DNA of 64,000 nucleotides from Rhodoblastus acidophilus (lineage in GTDB: Bacteria > Pseudomonadota > Alphaproteobacteria > Rhizobiales > Beijerinckiaceae). The translations under genes and the position numbers were made by a program. Below, piece after piece: positions 34,622 through 43,298 of this stretch (the first letter of the stretch is position 1; every line of letters starts with the position of its first letter). Location of the stretch: the NCBI RefSeq assembly GCF_025961575.1, contig NZ_JAOQNX010000030.1, forward strand, positions 1 to 64,000, in the 5' to 3' direction. A model generated the notes under the pieces. The model was not told the DNA's origin. It was given only the letters and a program-made list of their open reading frames with translations, and did no database searches.

Positions 34622-37165
34622 ATGAACTTTGGCCGAAAAATTCTGCTGTTGATCTGCGTCGCCCTGTTCGGGGCGTTCGCGCATCCGGCTCTTGCCGACA
34701 AGCGCGTGGCCCTGGTGATCGGCAATTCCGCCTATGCGCATGTCGCGACGCTCGGCAATCCGGAAAACGACGCCCAGGACATAGCCGCGACCCTGCGCAC
34801 GCTGCATTTCGACGTCATCTACCGGATCAACGCCGATGAGCGCGGCATGGCGGCCGCGCTCGAGGAATTCGAGAGGAAGGTGAGCGGCGCCGACACCGCG
34901 CTGTTCTTCTTTGCGGGACATGGGCTCCAGCACAAGGGACAGAATTATCTGCTGCCGATCGACGCCAATCTCGAGGACGAAGTCAGTCTTAAATACAATA
35001 CTTTGGCGATCGAGCGGGTTCGCGACGCGCTCGACGCGGCGCCGGGGGTCAAGATCCTGGTGCTCGACGCCTGCCGCAACAATCCGCTGTCGGACAGACT
35101 GGTGCGCACCGCCGGATTGACCCGCTCGGCCACGGCCACGCGCGGCCTCGCGCGCCTCGATCGCGCCGAGGGCATGGTGGTCGCCTATGCGACCCAGGCC
35201 GACGCCGTCGCCCAGGACGGTTCGGGACGAAACAGTCCGTTCTCCGGGGCGTTGAACCGCCGGCTGGCCGAGCCGAATCTCGAAATCGCCACGCTGTTTC
35301 GCCGCGTCGCCCAGGACGTCTACGAGCAGACCGGCGGCAAGCAGAGGCCGGAATTGTCGATTTCGCTGCTCCAGGATTTCTACCTCAATCTGAGGGAAGA
35401 CGATTCGCAGGCCTGGCGGCGCCTGGGCGGCGCCCCCTCCGAAGCCGAATTGCGGGATTTCATCGCCAGGTTCCCCGCCTCGCCTTTCGCGCGCGAGGCG
35501 CAGAACCGGCTCTATGTCATCGAAAGCGCCCGCGCCGACGAGCAGAAGCGCAAGGAAATCGATCGGCTCGAAGCCGAACTGAAGCAGTTGCGTCAGCGGG
35601 AGGCGGACCGCGTCGCCGCGGAGGAGGCGGAACGGCGGCGCCAGCAGCGGGAGCGCGACCAGACCGAACGCATGGCCGCCTTGCAGCGCGAAAAGGAGCG
35701 CCTGGACTCGGAACGGCGGGACCGCGAGCAAAAGGAGGCCGAAGCGCGCGAATTGGCGCGGCTGGACGCGCAGAAGCGCCAAGCTGAGCAGCTCGCCGCC
35801 GCCCGGGACGCCGAGGCGAAAGCGGCCGCCGAACGGCTCGAGCAGCAGCGGATCGCCGCGGAAAAGGCGGAAGTCGCGCGTCGCGCGGCCGAAGCGGCCC
35901 AGGCGGAGGCGGCCGAGAAAAAGCGGCTGGAGGCCGAGCGTCTCGACGCTGAGCGTCGGGCGAAGGAGCGGCAGGCGGCCGACGAGCGGGAGCGCAAGCG
36001 CATCGTGGCCGAGCGGCTGGAGGCCGAAGCGCGCGAAAAGGCCCGGATCGCGCAGGAAGAACGCGAGGTGGCGGCTTTGGCCGAGAAGCGCCGCGCCGAA
36101 CAGATCGCCGAGCAGGCGCGCGTCGAGAAGGAGCGCGTCCGCATCGCCAAACTTGAAGAAGACAACCGCCGCCAGGCGGCGGAGGCGGCGGAGAAACAGC
36201 GTCAGGCCGAGCTTTGCCTGGGGGAAAGGGCGACGCTTGCGCGGCTCGCCGGCGACAAGAAAACCGAGGATTTGAGGAGCTTCCGCGCGCAGGCCCAGTG
36301 TCCCGGGCTGGCGGCGGCGATCGATTCCGCGCTCGAGTCGATCCTCAAGGCCCAGGAGCAGGCCTGCCGCGACGAGAATCGCGCCTTGCGCAAGATCTCG
36401 GAGAGCGACTTCAATGGCCTGAAGCTGTTCGCCGCCTCGGCGGCCTGCGGCGACGCCAAGGCCAAGGCGGCGGAGAAAATCGCGCGGCTCGAGGCGGAAA
36501 ACGCCAGGATCGAGGCGGATTGCGCCGCCGACAACAAAGATTTCCAGCGCTTGCACGCGCGATTGCAGGCCAAGGAGGAGGTTTTTCGCGATCTGAAGGC
36601 GTTCCAGGCGCGGTTGCGCTGCGACCGGCTGCGCGACTCCGTCGCCGACGCCGTCCGGTTGGCGACGCCGCCGGTCAATACGCCCGAGCAGGTCAAGACC
36701 GCGCAGATCGAATTGCAGCGCATCGGCTGTTACAGCGGCGCTGTCGACGGCGCGTTCAACGGCAAGATCAAGAGCTCGCTCAAGCAATATTGGAGCGCCA
36801 AGGGCGCCAAGCCCGACGAAATCGCGGTGGATGACGGCGTGGTCGGCGCGCTCAAGGGCGAAGCGGCCATTGTCTGCCATTCGGACGCGCCGGCTGTGGT
36901 GGAAGAGCCGCAAAAGCCCCCGCGGCGCCATCCCGTGGTCGAGCGCGAAGAAGAGCGCCCAGCGCCCGTGCGGCGCAAGAGCCATGCGGTCCGCGAGGAG
37001 GCGCCCGAGCCTGCTCCCGTCCACCGCAAAAGGCCGGTGGTTTCAAGGCCCGAGCCCGTTCATCACGCCGCCCGTCCCGCCCATCAGGCCCGCCCGGCGT
37101 CCCGGCCGTCCGGTCCGAGCGCGTCCAGCGGTCGCCCTGCCGCGATCATGGGCGCCGGGTTCTAG
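34622..37165 (+). CDS. Exported caspase-family protease (C14) with long coiled coil and peptidoglycan-binding-like domain
   Basis: 847 residues. Signal peptide 1-25 (MNFGRKILLLICVALFG to PALA). The C14 domain (27-250) has an intact dyad: His100 in FFAGHGLQ and Cys151 in LVLDACRNN. Residues about 300-540 are a very charged Arg/Glu/Ala coiled coil, then a Cys-containing repeat region. Residues about 680-730 (IELQRIGCYSGAVDGAFN) resemble a PG_binding_1 domain. The tail is Pro/Arg-rich. Periplasmic, wall-associated protease of the bacterial metacaspase type, cutting after Arg/Lys if it follows the family. The strongest candidate protease partner for the two degenerate caspases nearby. A REP-like repeat follows the stop. 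Confidence 0.88.
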   Translation: MNFGRKILLLICVALFGAFAHPALADKRVALVIGNSAYAHVATLGNPENDAQDIAATLRTLHFDVIYRINADERGMAAALEEFERKVSGADTALFFFAGHGLQHKGQNYLLPIDANLEDEVSLKYNTLAIERVRDALDAAPGVKILVLDACRNNPLSDRLVRTAGLTRSATATRGLARLDRAEGMVVAYATQADAVAQDGSGRNSPFSGALNRRLAEPNLEIATLFRRVAQDVYEQTGGKQRPELSISLLQDFYLNLREDDSQAWRRLGGAPSEAELRDFIARFPASPFAREAQNRLYVIESARADEQKRKEIDRLEAELKQLRQREADRVAAEEAERRRQQRERDQTERMAALQREKERLDSERRDREQKEAEARELARLDAQKRQAEQLAAARDAEAKAAAERLEQQRIAAEKAEVARRAAEAAQAEAAEKKRLEAERLDAERRAKERQAADERERKRIVAERLEAEAREKARIAQEEREVAALAEKRRAEQIAEQARVEKERVRIAKLEEDNRRQAAEAAEKQRQAELCLGERATLARLAGDKKTEDLRSFRAQAQCPGLAAAIDSALESILKAQEQACRDENRALRKISESDFNGLKLFAASAACGDAKAKAAEKIARLEAENARIEADCAADNKDFQRLHARLQAKEEVFRDLKAFQARLRCDRLRDSVADAVRLATPPVNTPEQVKTAQIELQRIGCYSGAVDGAFNGKIKSSLKQYWSAKGAKPDEIAVDDGVVGALKGEAAIVCHSDAPAVVEEPQKPPRRHPVVEREEERPAPVRRKSHAVREEAPEPAPVHRKRPVVSRPEPVHHAARPAHQARPASRPSGPSASSGRPAAIMGAGF

Positions 37166-37174
37166 ACGAGCTGG

Positions 37175-37253
37175 CGCAGGCTGCGAAAAGCCGTGGGCCG
37201 CCCCCGCCCTTCGAGACGCCCGCCCAGGCGGGCTCCTCAAGGCGAGGGCTACT
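37175..37253. repeat. REP-like palindromic repeat, copy 1
   Basis: Begins just after the caspase stop. The core GCCCGCC-CA-GGCGGGC is a perfect hairpin flanked by CGCCCTTCGAG and CTCAAGGCGAGGGC. Nearly the same sequence follows the Fe-S repair gene at 51520-51592, and a decayed copy follows the HD-GYP gene at 41801. Confidence 0.7.
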
Positions 37254-37277
37254 CAATTGTTTTATAGGGATAAAACC

Positions 37278-38138
37278 CTATTCCACCTGGATCGCGGTCA
37301 CCAATTCTCCATCGCGGACGAAGGCGGCGGAGCGCAATACGACGAGCTCGCCTTCCTTTAGTCCCGAGGTCACTTCGACGTCGTCGCCGGAAATCATCCC
37401 CAGCGAAACCAGGCGGCCTTCGACGCGCTTGTTGGCGACCACGAAGACGATGGTTCCGTCGGCCTCGTAACTGACTGCCGAATAAGGGGTCCCCACGCCG
37501 CAGCGCTCGCCCGCGGCGATTTCCGCGCGCGCAAAAGTCCCGACGCGGGCGTCGCCCTCCGACAGGATCTTGATCAGAACCTGGCCTGATTGCCTGGCCG
37601 GATTCAGGTTTGGCAGGATCATCGCGAGCTTGCCGGATAGGGGAGGGCCGCCGACGGGATAGATGGTCGCGGTTTGGCCGAGCTTCAGCTTGGCCACGTC
37701 CTGGGCCGAAACGTCGGAGCGAAGTTCGAGTTCGCCGCGGACCGCGATCCGAAACAGCGGGCCCTGGCGGCTGCTGACCGGCGCGCCCGTCGCCGAGGGC
37801 GCGCTCATCACAAGGCCGGACGCCGGGCTGCGCACGTCTTCCGACGCGGGCGAGCCATCCAGGGGGGTGAGGCGCGCCAGGATCTGGTTCGCGGCGACGC
37901 GCTGCAAGGGTTCGACCAGCAGCTCCGTGAGCTTCATTCCTTCGCGGGACGCTCCGGCGTCAGCGGTCTGAGCCGCGCCGATGGTTCCGGTCGCGCGCAC
38001 CATATCGGTGAAACACATCGGCTTTGCCGCGCGGACGCTCACCGACAGCGGCGTCGCCTCGCCGCCGCCTTCGGCCGCGGCTGGAGACATCGGCAGCGCC
38101 CATGCCAGCGCCAGGACAAGCGTCGCTCCGTTTTTCAT
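37278..38138 (-). CDS. Lone RND-type periplasmic adaptor protein, short form
   Basis: 286 residues with signal peptide (LALAWALPMSPAAA). It contains the lipoyl-type halves (GMKLTELLVEPLQRVAANQ; SPASGLVMSAPSA) and a beta-barrel domain (LRSDVSAQDVAKLKLGQ), with no long coiled-coil hairpin. It resembles the adaptor at 31377-32249 in size and layout, including a Cys in MCFTDMV near the mature start. No permease is adjacent; it stands alone between two caspase-family genes. It may pair with the permease at 28231 or with one elsewhere. Confidence 0.75.
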   Translation of the reverse strand: MKNGATLVLALAWALPMSPAAAEGGGEATPLSVSVRAAKPMCFTDMVRATGTIGAAQTADAGASREGMKLTELLVEPLQRVAANQILARLTPLDGSPASEDVRSPASGLVMSAPSATGAPVSSRQGPLFRIAVRGELELRSDVSAQDVAKLKLGQTATIYPVGGPPLSGKLAMILPNLNPARQSGQVLIKILSEGDARVGTFARAEIAAGERCGVGTPYSAVSYEADGTIVFVVANKRVEGRLVSLGMISGDDVEVTSGLKEGELVVLRSAAFVRDGELVTAIQVE

Positions 38139-38474
38139 CGCTCGCCTCTTTTCTCGTTCCTGTGTTGGCTCAGAAGTCCGCTGGGGGCTCGATGGTGGGG
38201 GCGAGGGCTGCGTCGATGGACAGGGATCGCAACCGCCCGCTCACTGCGAAGGCTGGGCGTCCCGCGATTTCAGACAGAAAAAGCGCGCCGGGCGCGAAAA
38301 GCGCGGAAAACAAAAGGCTCGTGATGCGTCGGCCCATTGGCCCGCTCTCGATCGCGACAATGGTTGAAAATTACGCGAACCGCCCGGGCCGGTCAATTGG
38401 CTCCCGTGTCGCGGCGTTGGGGTCACTGGCGGGGGAGGGTTTTCCGCTTTACCTTGTCGCTGGAGCGTGACCTC
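38139..38474. other. Divergent spacer lone adaptor / third caspase-like gene
   Basis: 336 bp between genes read in opposite directions. GC-rich with repeated GCGCG elements near 38281-38310. It should carry both promoters but I recognise no clear operator. Reading frames across it look like noise. Confidence 0.35.
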
Positions 38475-40070
38475 ATGCCAAAGCTGCGAATGATCCGGCT
38501 TGCGATTGGCCTGCTGGCGGCAGGGGCGATTTTCACGCCGCCTGCCGCTGCGGCGGGCCGGGCGCTGGTGATCGGCGTCGATGATTACGCGCATGTTCCC
38601 AAACTCCGGGGCGCGGTCGCCGATGCGCGTGACATTGCGCAGGCCCTGCGCGCCACTGGCGTCGCCCATATTCGCGTGCTCACGGATCGGGAGGCGCGCC
38701 GGGACGTTGTCATCGACGCCTTTGAAAAGCTGGTGAGCGGCGCGCAGCGCGGCGAGACCGTCTTCATCGCCATCGCCGGCATGGGCGCCGCGGAGCCCGA
38801 GCGCTTCAAGGGATCGCAGGCGGATGGCCTCGACCCCGTTTTTCTCTTGCAGGCCTTCGATCCTCGCGATCCCGGTCTTGCCTCGGAGAAGATCGTCGAG
38901 GCCGAATTCAACCATTACATCCGCAGGATCGAGGCCGCGGGCGGCCGCGCCGTGTTTGTCGCCGACACTTGTTTCGGCGGCGAACTCGCCCGCCCCGTCG
39001 ACCCGCGCGCCGGCGCGATCGCCTATCGCTGCATGAGCTATGCGCCGGTCGGCGACGCGATGCGGGTCGTCGCCGGCCATGACGACGCCTTTGCCGCACG
39101 GGCGAGCTTTGCCCGTTCGTTCGTTCTTGCGGCGGTCGACAAGCCGTTGCGGGCGCCGGAATTGAACATTCCCGGCGTCGGCCCCCGCGGCGCTCTGTCC
39201 TACGCCTTTGCGCGGGCGATCGAAGGGTCGGCCGGCGATGGTCGGCTCGGCATGAACGCGATCTTTCCCTATGTGCGCCAGGTCGTCCACCAATTGAGCG
39301 ACCAGCGCCAGGTCGTGGAGCTTTCGCCGCGCGACGCGTCCGAGCGCGAGCCTGTCGTCACCCGCGGCGTGGCCGCGCCTGACGGGTCCGGATCGGCGCG
39401 CCCGGCGCCGCCGCCGGACGCCTCCCGATCGGCCAAACGCGCAGCCCCGCTGGTGGTCACGCTGGCGGCCCTTGACGGGCGCAACGATCCGTTGACCGAC
39501 CTGCCGAAACTCGTCTCCGTCGCGCTGGTCGCGCCCAGCGACGACCCGGACCTCGTTTGGGACCCGGTCACGCGGGACGTGCTCGCGGGACCGGACATCA
39601 TCGCTCGCGACATATCCGTGAGCGAACTCGCCGGGGTCGTGGAGCGCACCGTCCTGCTCAAGGCGCTGAAACGGGCGGCGGCGCTGCATGTGCAAGACAT
39701 CCGCCTGCTGCCCGGCGACGACCTGCATCGCAAGGGATCGCGCGTCGAGGTCGAGATCGGCCAGCTCAGCGGGCGCTATCTGCTGTTGTTCGACCTCGCC
39801 GGCGCCGGTGCCGCGCAATTGCTCTATCCGCTCGGCTCTGATCCGCCGCGGCGCGACGACGGCCAATATTCCGTCTCCCTGTCGGTGCGCGAGCCCTATG
39901 GCGCCGATCTGATCGTCGCGATCTCGGCGAACCAGCGCCTCGATGAGTTGGAACGGCTGGTGAAACGATCCGGGCGCCGGCTCAACGCCAGCCGTTTCCT
40001 CGAGCTGCTGTCCCAGGCGGAGCGGCAGGATCTGCGCATCGGCTATGTCGGGCTGTTCACGTCGCCGTAG
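38475..40070 (+). CDS. Exported caspase-like protein with Cys retained but His lost
   Basis: 531 residues from MPKLRMIRL, with GGAG upstream and signal peptide 1-28 (LLAAGAIFTPPAAAA). The C14-like fold spans about 28-290: RALVIGVDDYAHVPKLRGA, then IAIAGMGA where the family has a GHG motif (His replaced by Met103), and VADTCFGGE with Cys166 kept. The C-terminal part (about 370-525) has a beta-rich domain resembling DUF4384 (YLLLFDLAGAGAAQLLYPL, then a VREPYGADLIVAI strand). Without His it is unlikely to be an ordinary protease. A pyrimidine-rich tract follows the stop. Confidence 0.78.
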   Translation: MPKLRMIRLAIGLLAAGAIFTPPAAAAGRALVIGVDDYAHVPKLRGAVADARDIAQALRATGVAHIRVLTDREARRDVVIDAFEKLVSGAQRGETVFIAIAGMGAAEPERFKGSQADGLDPVFLLQAFDPRDPGLASEKIVEAEFNHYIRRIEAAGGRAVFVADTCFGGELARPVDPRAGAIAYRCMSYAPVGDAMRVVAGHDDAFAARASFARSFVLAAVDKPLRAPELNIPGVGPRGALSYAFARAIEGSAGDGRLGMNAIFPYVRQVVHQLSDQRQVVELSPRDASEREPVVTRGVAAPDGSGSARPAPPPDASRSAKRAAPLVVTLAALDGRNDPLTDLPKLVSVALVAPSDDPDLVWDPVTRDVLAGPDIIARDISVSELAGVVERTVLLKALKRAAALHVQDIRLLPGDDLHRKGSRVEVEIGQLSGRYLLLFDLAGAGAAQLLYPLGSDPPRRDDGQYSVSLSVREPYGADLIVAISANQRLDELERLVKRSGRRLNASRFLELLSQAERQDLRIGYVGLFTSP

Positions 40071-40252
40071 TTTTTGTTCTTTTTCCTTTTCTTCTCGAGC
40101 GCGGGTGTGATTTGCTGAAGAGCAATCCGAGTTCAGCATATTTGCGGAGATGTTGATGATTTTTTTCGCGATTTTGCTAGAATAATTCTTCGTGATGGGG
40201 CGTGGGGCATTTTTCAGGCGAAATCATTGTTCTTGCGAACAGGATGGACGGC

Positions 40253-40564
40253 ATGAAATCGAATCTGGCTTTCGGGCTCGCGGTTTCTGCGGGTCTGAGT
40301 CTCGCCGGCGCCGCGGGGGCGGAGAGTTTGCCGGCCGATCCGGCGCTCGCCCTCGTGCCGAAGGCGCTTTCCGACGATCTCCAGCCGGTCGCGTCGAGTG
40401 AGATCAAGGCCGAGGCGCGCCCGTCCGCCGCGCAATGTCTCGGCCCGCAACGCCAGCTCCGCCGTGTCGCCTTGATGGCCGGACATGCCCGGGTCGAAGC
40501 CGATCGGCCGGCGGCGCCGGTGAGGCCGGTTCCGCCGATCTTTGTCATTGGGGTCGGTTATTGA
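40253..40564 (+). CDS. Small secreted hypothetical protein
   Basis: 103 residues with a signal peptide (MKSNLAFGLAVSAGLSLAGA to GAES). The mature part is Pro/Ala/Arg-rich with one Cys (AQCLGPQRQ) and ends PPIFVIGVGY. I do not recognise it. Two closer in-frame ATGs (40244, 40253) compete; 40253 gives the better signal peptide. It lies between the third caspase-like gene and the CtrA-type box. Confidence 0.5.
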   Translation: MKSNLAFGLAVSAGLSLAGAAGAESLPADPALALVPKALSDDLQPVASSEIKAEARPSAAQCLGPQRQLRRVALMAGHARVEADRPAAPVRPVPPIFVIGVGY

Positions 40565-40577
40565 CGGGCGGGGCGCC

Positions 40578-40611
40578 GTTAACGTCACGTTAACCGACCT
40601 GTTAACGTGAC
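40578..40611 (+). promoter_or_regulatory. CtrA-type box with triple GTTAAC half-sites upstream of HD-GYP regulator
   Basis: TTAA-CGTCACG-TTAA (40579-40593) is an exact match to the alphaproteobacterial CtrA consensus TTAA-N7-TTAA. In addition GTCACGTTAAC (40584-40594) and GTTAACGTGAC (40601-40611) form a perfect 11-bp inverted repeat with six bases between. The start codon is about 110 bases downstream, a sensible distance for a promoter. Confidence 0.7.
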
Positions 40612-40703
40612 CGCCCTTGTAACTTGCCACGCGATCGGGGATGATTTCGCCCGCTTCGGCGGAGGCTGAGGCGCGTCGGGCTGGGGTGGGACAACGTGGC
40701 GCG

Positions 40704-41798
40704 ATGACGGTTAAACAAAAATTCACAGTTCTCCTGATCGACGATTCTCCGGAAATCCTGGATACGCTGGGCGCGCTGCTGAGCGAGGACTACAGGGTCC
40801 TCGCCGCCCGGGACGGACTGGCTGGGCTCGACATCGCCACACGGCGCCCGCAGCCGCATCTCATCCTGCTGGATGTCATGATGCCGGATGTCGATGGCTA
40901 CGCCACTCTCGCGCGGTTGAAGGAAAATCCGCTGACCCGGGATATTCCCGTGGTGCTGCTGACCTCGCTCACCGATTCGGTCAACGAGGAGCATGCCTTT
41001 GAGCTCGGCGCCTCCGACTATATCGCCAAGCCGATCAAGCCCAATGTGCTCAAGGCGCGGGTGCGCGCGCAGATCGAGGCGTGGCAGGCCCGCGAATTCC
41101 TGCGGACGCAGAACGACCAGCTCAAGGCGAATCTTTTGCGCTTCGAGGCCGACAACGACCTGACGCACGCCTCCGCCATCCGCATTCTGGCGCATATGTC
41201 GGGAATGCGCGACAACGCCACGGGTCAGCATTGCGAACGCGTCCAGGACTTCGTCTGGCTGCTGGCCCGATTGCTTCGCGAGCACCATCGGTTCAAGGAC
41301 ACGCTCACCAACGACTATATCGACGTGCTGGTCCAGTCGGCGCCGCTCCACGATCTCGGCAAGGTCGGCATTCCCGATCGCATCCTGCTCAAGGCGGGTC
41401 CGCTCGAGGCCGAGGAATGCGAGGTGATGAAGAGCCATGCGCGGCTGGGCTGGGACGCGATCGAGCAGGTCGAGCGCGAACTCGGGCGTTCCGCGCCCTT
41501 TCTGTCCGTCACCAAGGAGATCGCCCGGTCGCATCACGAGCGATGGGACGGCGGCGGTTATCCCGACGGACTCGGCGGCGACGCCATTCCGGTTTCGGCG
41601 CGGCTGGTGGCGCTGGCTGACGTGTTCGACGCGCTGATTTCTCGGCGTCCCTACAAGGAGCCGTTTTCGCTCGACGAAGCCCGCGACATCATCGCCGCGG
41701 ACCGCGGCCGGCGCTTCGATCCCGACGTGACCGACGCGTTCGTCGCCCATTTCGAGGAATTCGTCGAAGTCGTCGAAAAATATCCGGAACGGGGTTAA
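40704..41798 (+). CDS. Response regulator with HD-GYP output (putative c-di-GMP phosphodiesterase)
   Basis: 364 residues from MTVKQKFTVLLID. Receiver domain (about 8-125): acidic pocket LLIDDS, phospho-acceptor Asp in LILLDVMMPDVDG and conserved Lys in YIAKPIKP. HD-GYP domain (about 150-360): APLHDLGKVGIPD, HHERWDGGGYPDGL, LVALADVFDAL and SRRPYKEPFS. It should hydrolyse cyclic di-GMP when phosphorylated. No kinase is adjacent. The CtrA-type box upstream suggests cell-cycle or motility control, and lowered c-di-GMP could oppose exopolysaccharide production from the gum-like locus. A decayed REP copy follows the stop. Confidence 0.92.
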   Translation: MTVKQKFTVLLIDDSPEILDTLGALLSEDYRVLAARDGLAGLDIATRRPQPHLILLDVMMPDVDGYATLARLKENPLTRDIPVVLLTSLTDSVNEEHAFELGASDYIAKPIKPNVLKARVRAQIEAWQAREFLRTQNDQLKANLLRFEADNDLTHASAIRILAHMSGMRDNATGQHCERVQDFVWLLARLLREHHRFKDTLTNDYIDVLVQSAPLHDLGKVGIPDRILLKAGPLEAEECEVMKSHARLGWDAIEQVERELGRSAPFLSVTKEIARSHHERWDGGGYPDGLGGDAIPVSARLVALADVFDALISRRPYKEPFSLDEARDIIAADRGRRFDPDVTDAFVAHFEEFVEVVEKYPERG

Positions 41799-41800
41799 AC

Positions 41801-41855
41801 AGGCTTCTGAAAAAGACGTGGAACGCCCCCGCCCTTCCCAGACGCGGGCTCATCT
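41801..41855. repeat. REP-like repeat, degenerate copy 3
   Basis: AGGCTTCTGAAAAAGACGTG and CGCCCCCGCCCTTC match the beginnings of copies 1 and 2, but the palindromic core is mostly deleted. It starts three bases after the HD-GYP stop. Confidence 0.45.
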
Positions 41856-41942
41856 GTGGTTCTCTATGGGCATGGTTCTTCCGGATCGCTTGCGCGACAC
41901 CGACACGCAAGGCGTCCGCGCCCGTCGCCGGGATCGGCGTCC

Positions 41943-42392
41943 ATGGCTTTGAAGCGCCGAATCCTGCGCTTTTATCCGCGCTATTCCCCCGAACAGCTTT
42001 TTGGCCTCGCCTCCGACATCGAATCCTACCCGTCCTTCGTGCCGGGCTGCCGGGCGGCGCGGATCGTCGCGCGCGACGGCGGCAGGCTTCGCGTCGAAAA
42101 TGTCTTTGGCTTCGGTCCGTTGCGCCATGTCTTCGAAACCCGCGCCGAGTTGAAACCTCCGGGCGAACTCGTCATAGTCTCGCGCGATGGCCCCTGGCGC
42201 TGCTTTTCCATGATCTGGCGTTTCCTCCCGGAGCGGGCGGGATGCCGCCTGTCCTGCGATGTGGCGCTGGATTTTGAATCGCACATGCTCAATCTCGTCG
42301 CCTCCGTGGGGGCGGCGGAAGTCGAGCGGCAGGTGCTTGCCGCCTTCGAGCAGCGCGCGGCAAAATTGTTCGGGCCGGCGGAGAGGTTTTGA
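41943..42392 (+). CDS. COQ10/START-family protein (RatA-like), possible quinone-binding factor
   Basis: 149 residues of the polyketide-cyclase/START (COQ10) family: RRILRFYPRYSPEQLFGLASDIESYPSFVPGC is the typical opening (positions 4-36), with FESHMLNLVASVG at the end as in COQ10/RatA. Family members bind quinones or hydrophobic ligands and help deliver ubiquinone to respiratory complexes; RatA was also described as a ribosome-binding toxin. It ends three bases before menA, so a quinone role fits best here. Confidence 0.8.
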   Translation: MALKRRILRFYPRYSPEQLFGLASDIESYPSFVPGCRAARIVARDGGRLRVENVFGFGPLRHVFETRAELKPPGELVIVSRDGPWRCFSMIWRFLPERAGCRLSCDVALDFESHMLNLVASVGAAEVERQVLAAFEQRAAKLFGPAERF

Positions 42393-42395
42393 TCG

Positions 42396-43298
42396 ATGAC
42401 CGTCAGCACACCGGCCTCGGCGCCGACCCTGTCCACATGGATCGGCGCGATGCGTCCGCGCACGCTGACCATGGCGCTCGCCCCCGTCCTGGCCGGCGCC
42501 GCCCTTTCCTGGCGCGTGGAGCACAAGACCCATCTGGCCGCGGTGCTGGTCGCCGCTCTTTCGGCCGCCTTCATCCAGATCGCCACCAATCTGTTCAACG
42601 ACGCCAAGGATTTTGAGCGCGGCGGCGACGGGCCGGACCGGCTGGGGCCGGTGCGCGCCGCCGCCAGCGGATTGCTGACGCCCGAGGCGATCAAGCGCGC
42701 CGCCTATGGTTTTTTCGCCTTGGCCGCGGTCGGCGGGCTTTTTCTCATCGGCGCCGGCGGCTGGCCGATCCTGTTGTTGGGGATCGCCTCGATTTTTTGT
42801 GGCTGGGCCTATACCGGCGGTCCCTGGCCGATCTCCTATTCGCCCTATGGCGAGCTTTTCGTCATCGCCTTTTTTGGGCTGGGCGCGGTGGGCGGAACCT
42901 ATTGGTTGTGCGCCGGGACGCTGTCGCTGGTCGCCGTGCTCGCGGGCCTGGCTGTTGGCCTGTTCGCCGCCGGCGTGCTCATGGTCAACAATTTTCGCGA
43001 TGCCGCTGGGGATGCGCGGGTCGGGCGGCGCACCCTGGCGATCGTCGCGGGGCCAAGACTGTCTCGCTGGCTGTTCGCCGCGATGATGTTTTCGCCCTTC
43101 GTCCTGCTAGCGCCTTTGGTCCGCGCCGCTGCGCACGCGCCGCTGCTGCTGGCGCTCGGCGCTTTGCCGCTCGCCTTTCTCCAGGTGAGGCGGCTGTTCC
43201 GGGAACAGCCGGGCCCCGGCCTCAACGCGGTGCTCGCGCGCACGGCGCAGACCCAGGCTTTGTTCTCGCTGCTGCTGTCGGTCGGCGCGCTCGTCTGA
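42396..43298 (+). CDS. menA: MenA, 1,4-dihydroxy-2-naphthoate polyprenyltransferase
   Basis: 300 residues with eight or nine membrane spans. UbiA-superfamily Asp motifs are NLFNDAKDFERGGD and VNNFRDAAGD, the second being typical of MenA. It attaches a polyprenyl tail to DHNA, giving demethylmenaquinone. SD GGAGAGG lies before the ATG. It is co-transcribed with the COQ10-like gene and ends one base before the convergent ubiE stop. Confidence 0.92.
   Translation: MTVSTPASAPTLSTWIGAMRPRTLTMALAPVLAGAALSWRVEHKTHLAAVLVAALSAAFIQIATNLFNDAKDFERGGDGPDRLGPVRAAASGLLTPEAIKRAAYGFFALAAVGGLFLIGAGGWPILLLGIASIFCGWAYTGGPWPISYSPYGELFVIAFFGLGAVGGTYWLCAGTLSLVAVLAGLAVGLFAAGVLMVNNFRDAAGDARVGRRTLAIVAGPRLSRWLFAAMMFSPFVLLAPLVRAAAHAPLLLALGALPLAFLQVRRLFREQPGPGLNAVLARTAQTQALFSLLLSVGALV

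Noticed and set aside
41943-42392. RatA-type toxin of a toxin-antitoxin pair
   Set aside because: No antitoxin partner is adjacent (menA follows at three bases), and the COQ10/START fold with quinone context is a better reading.
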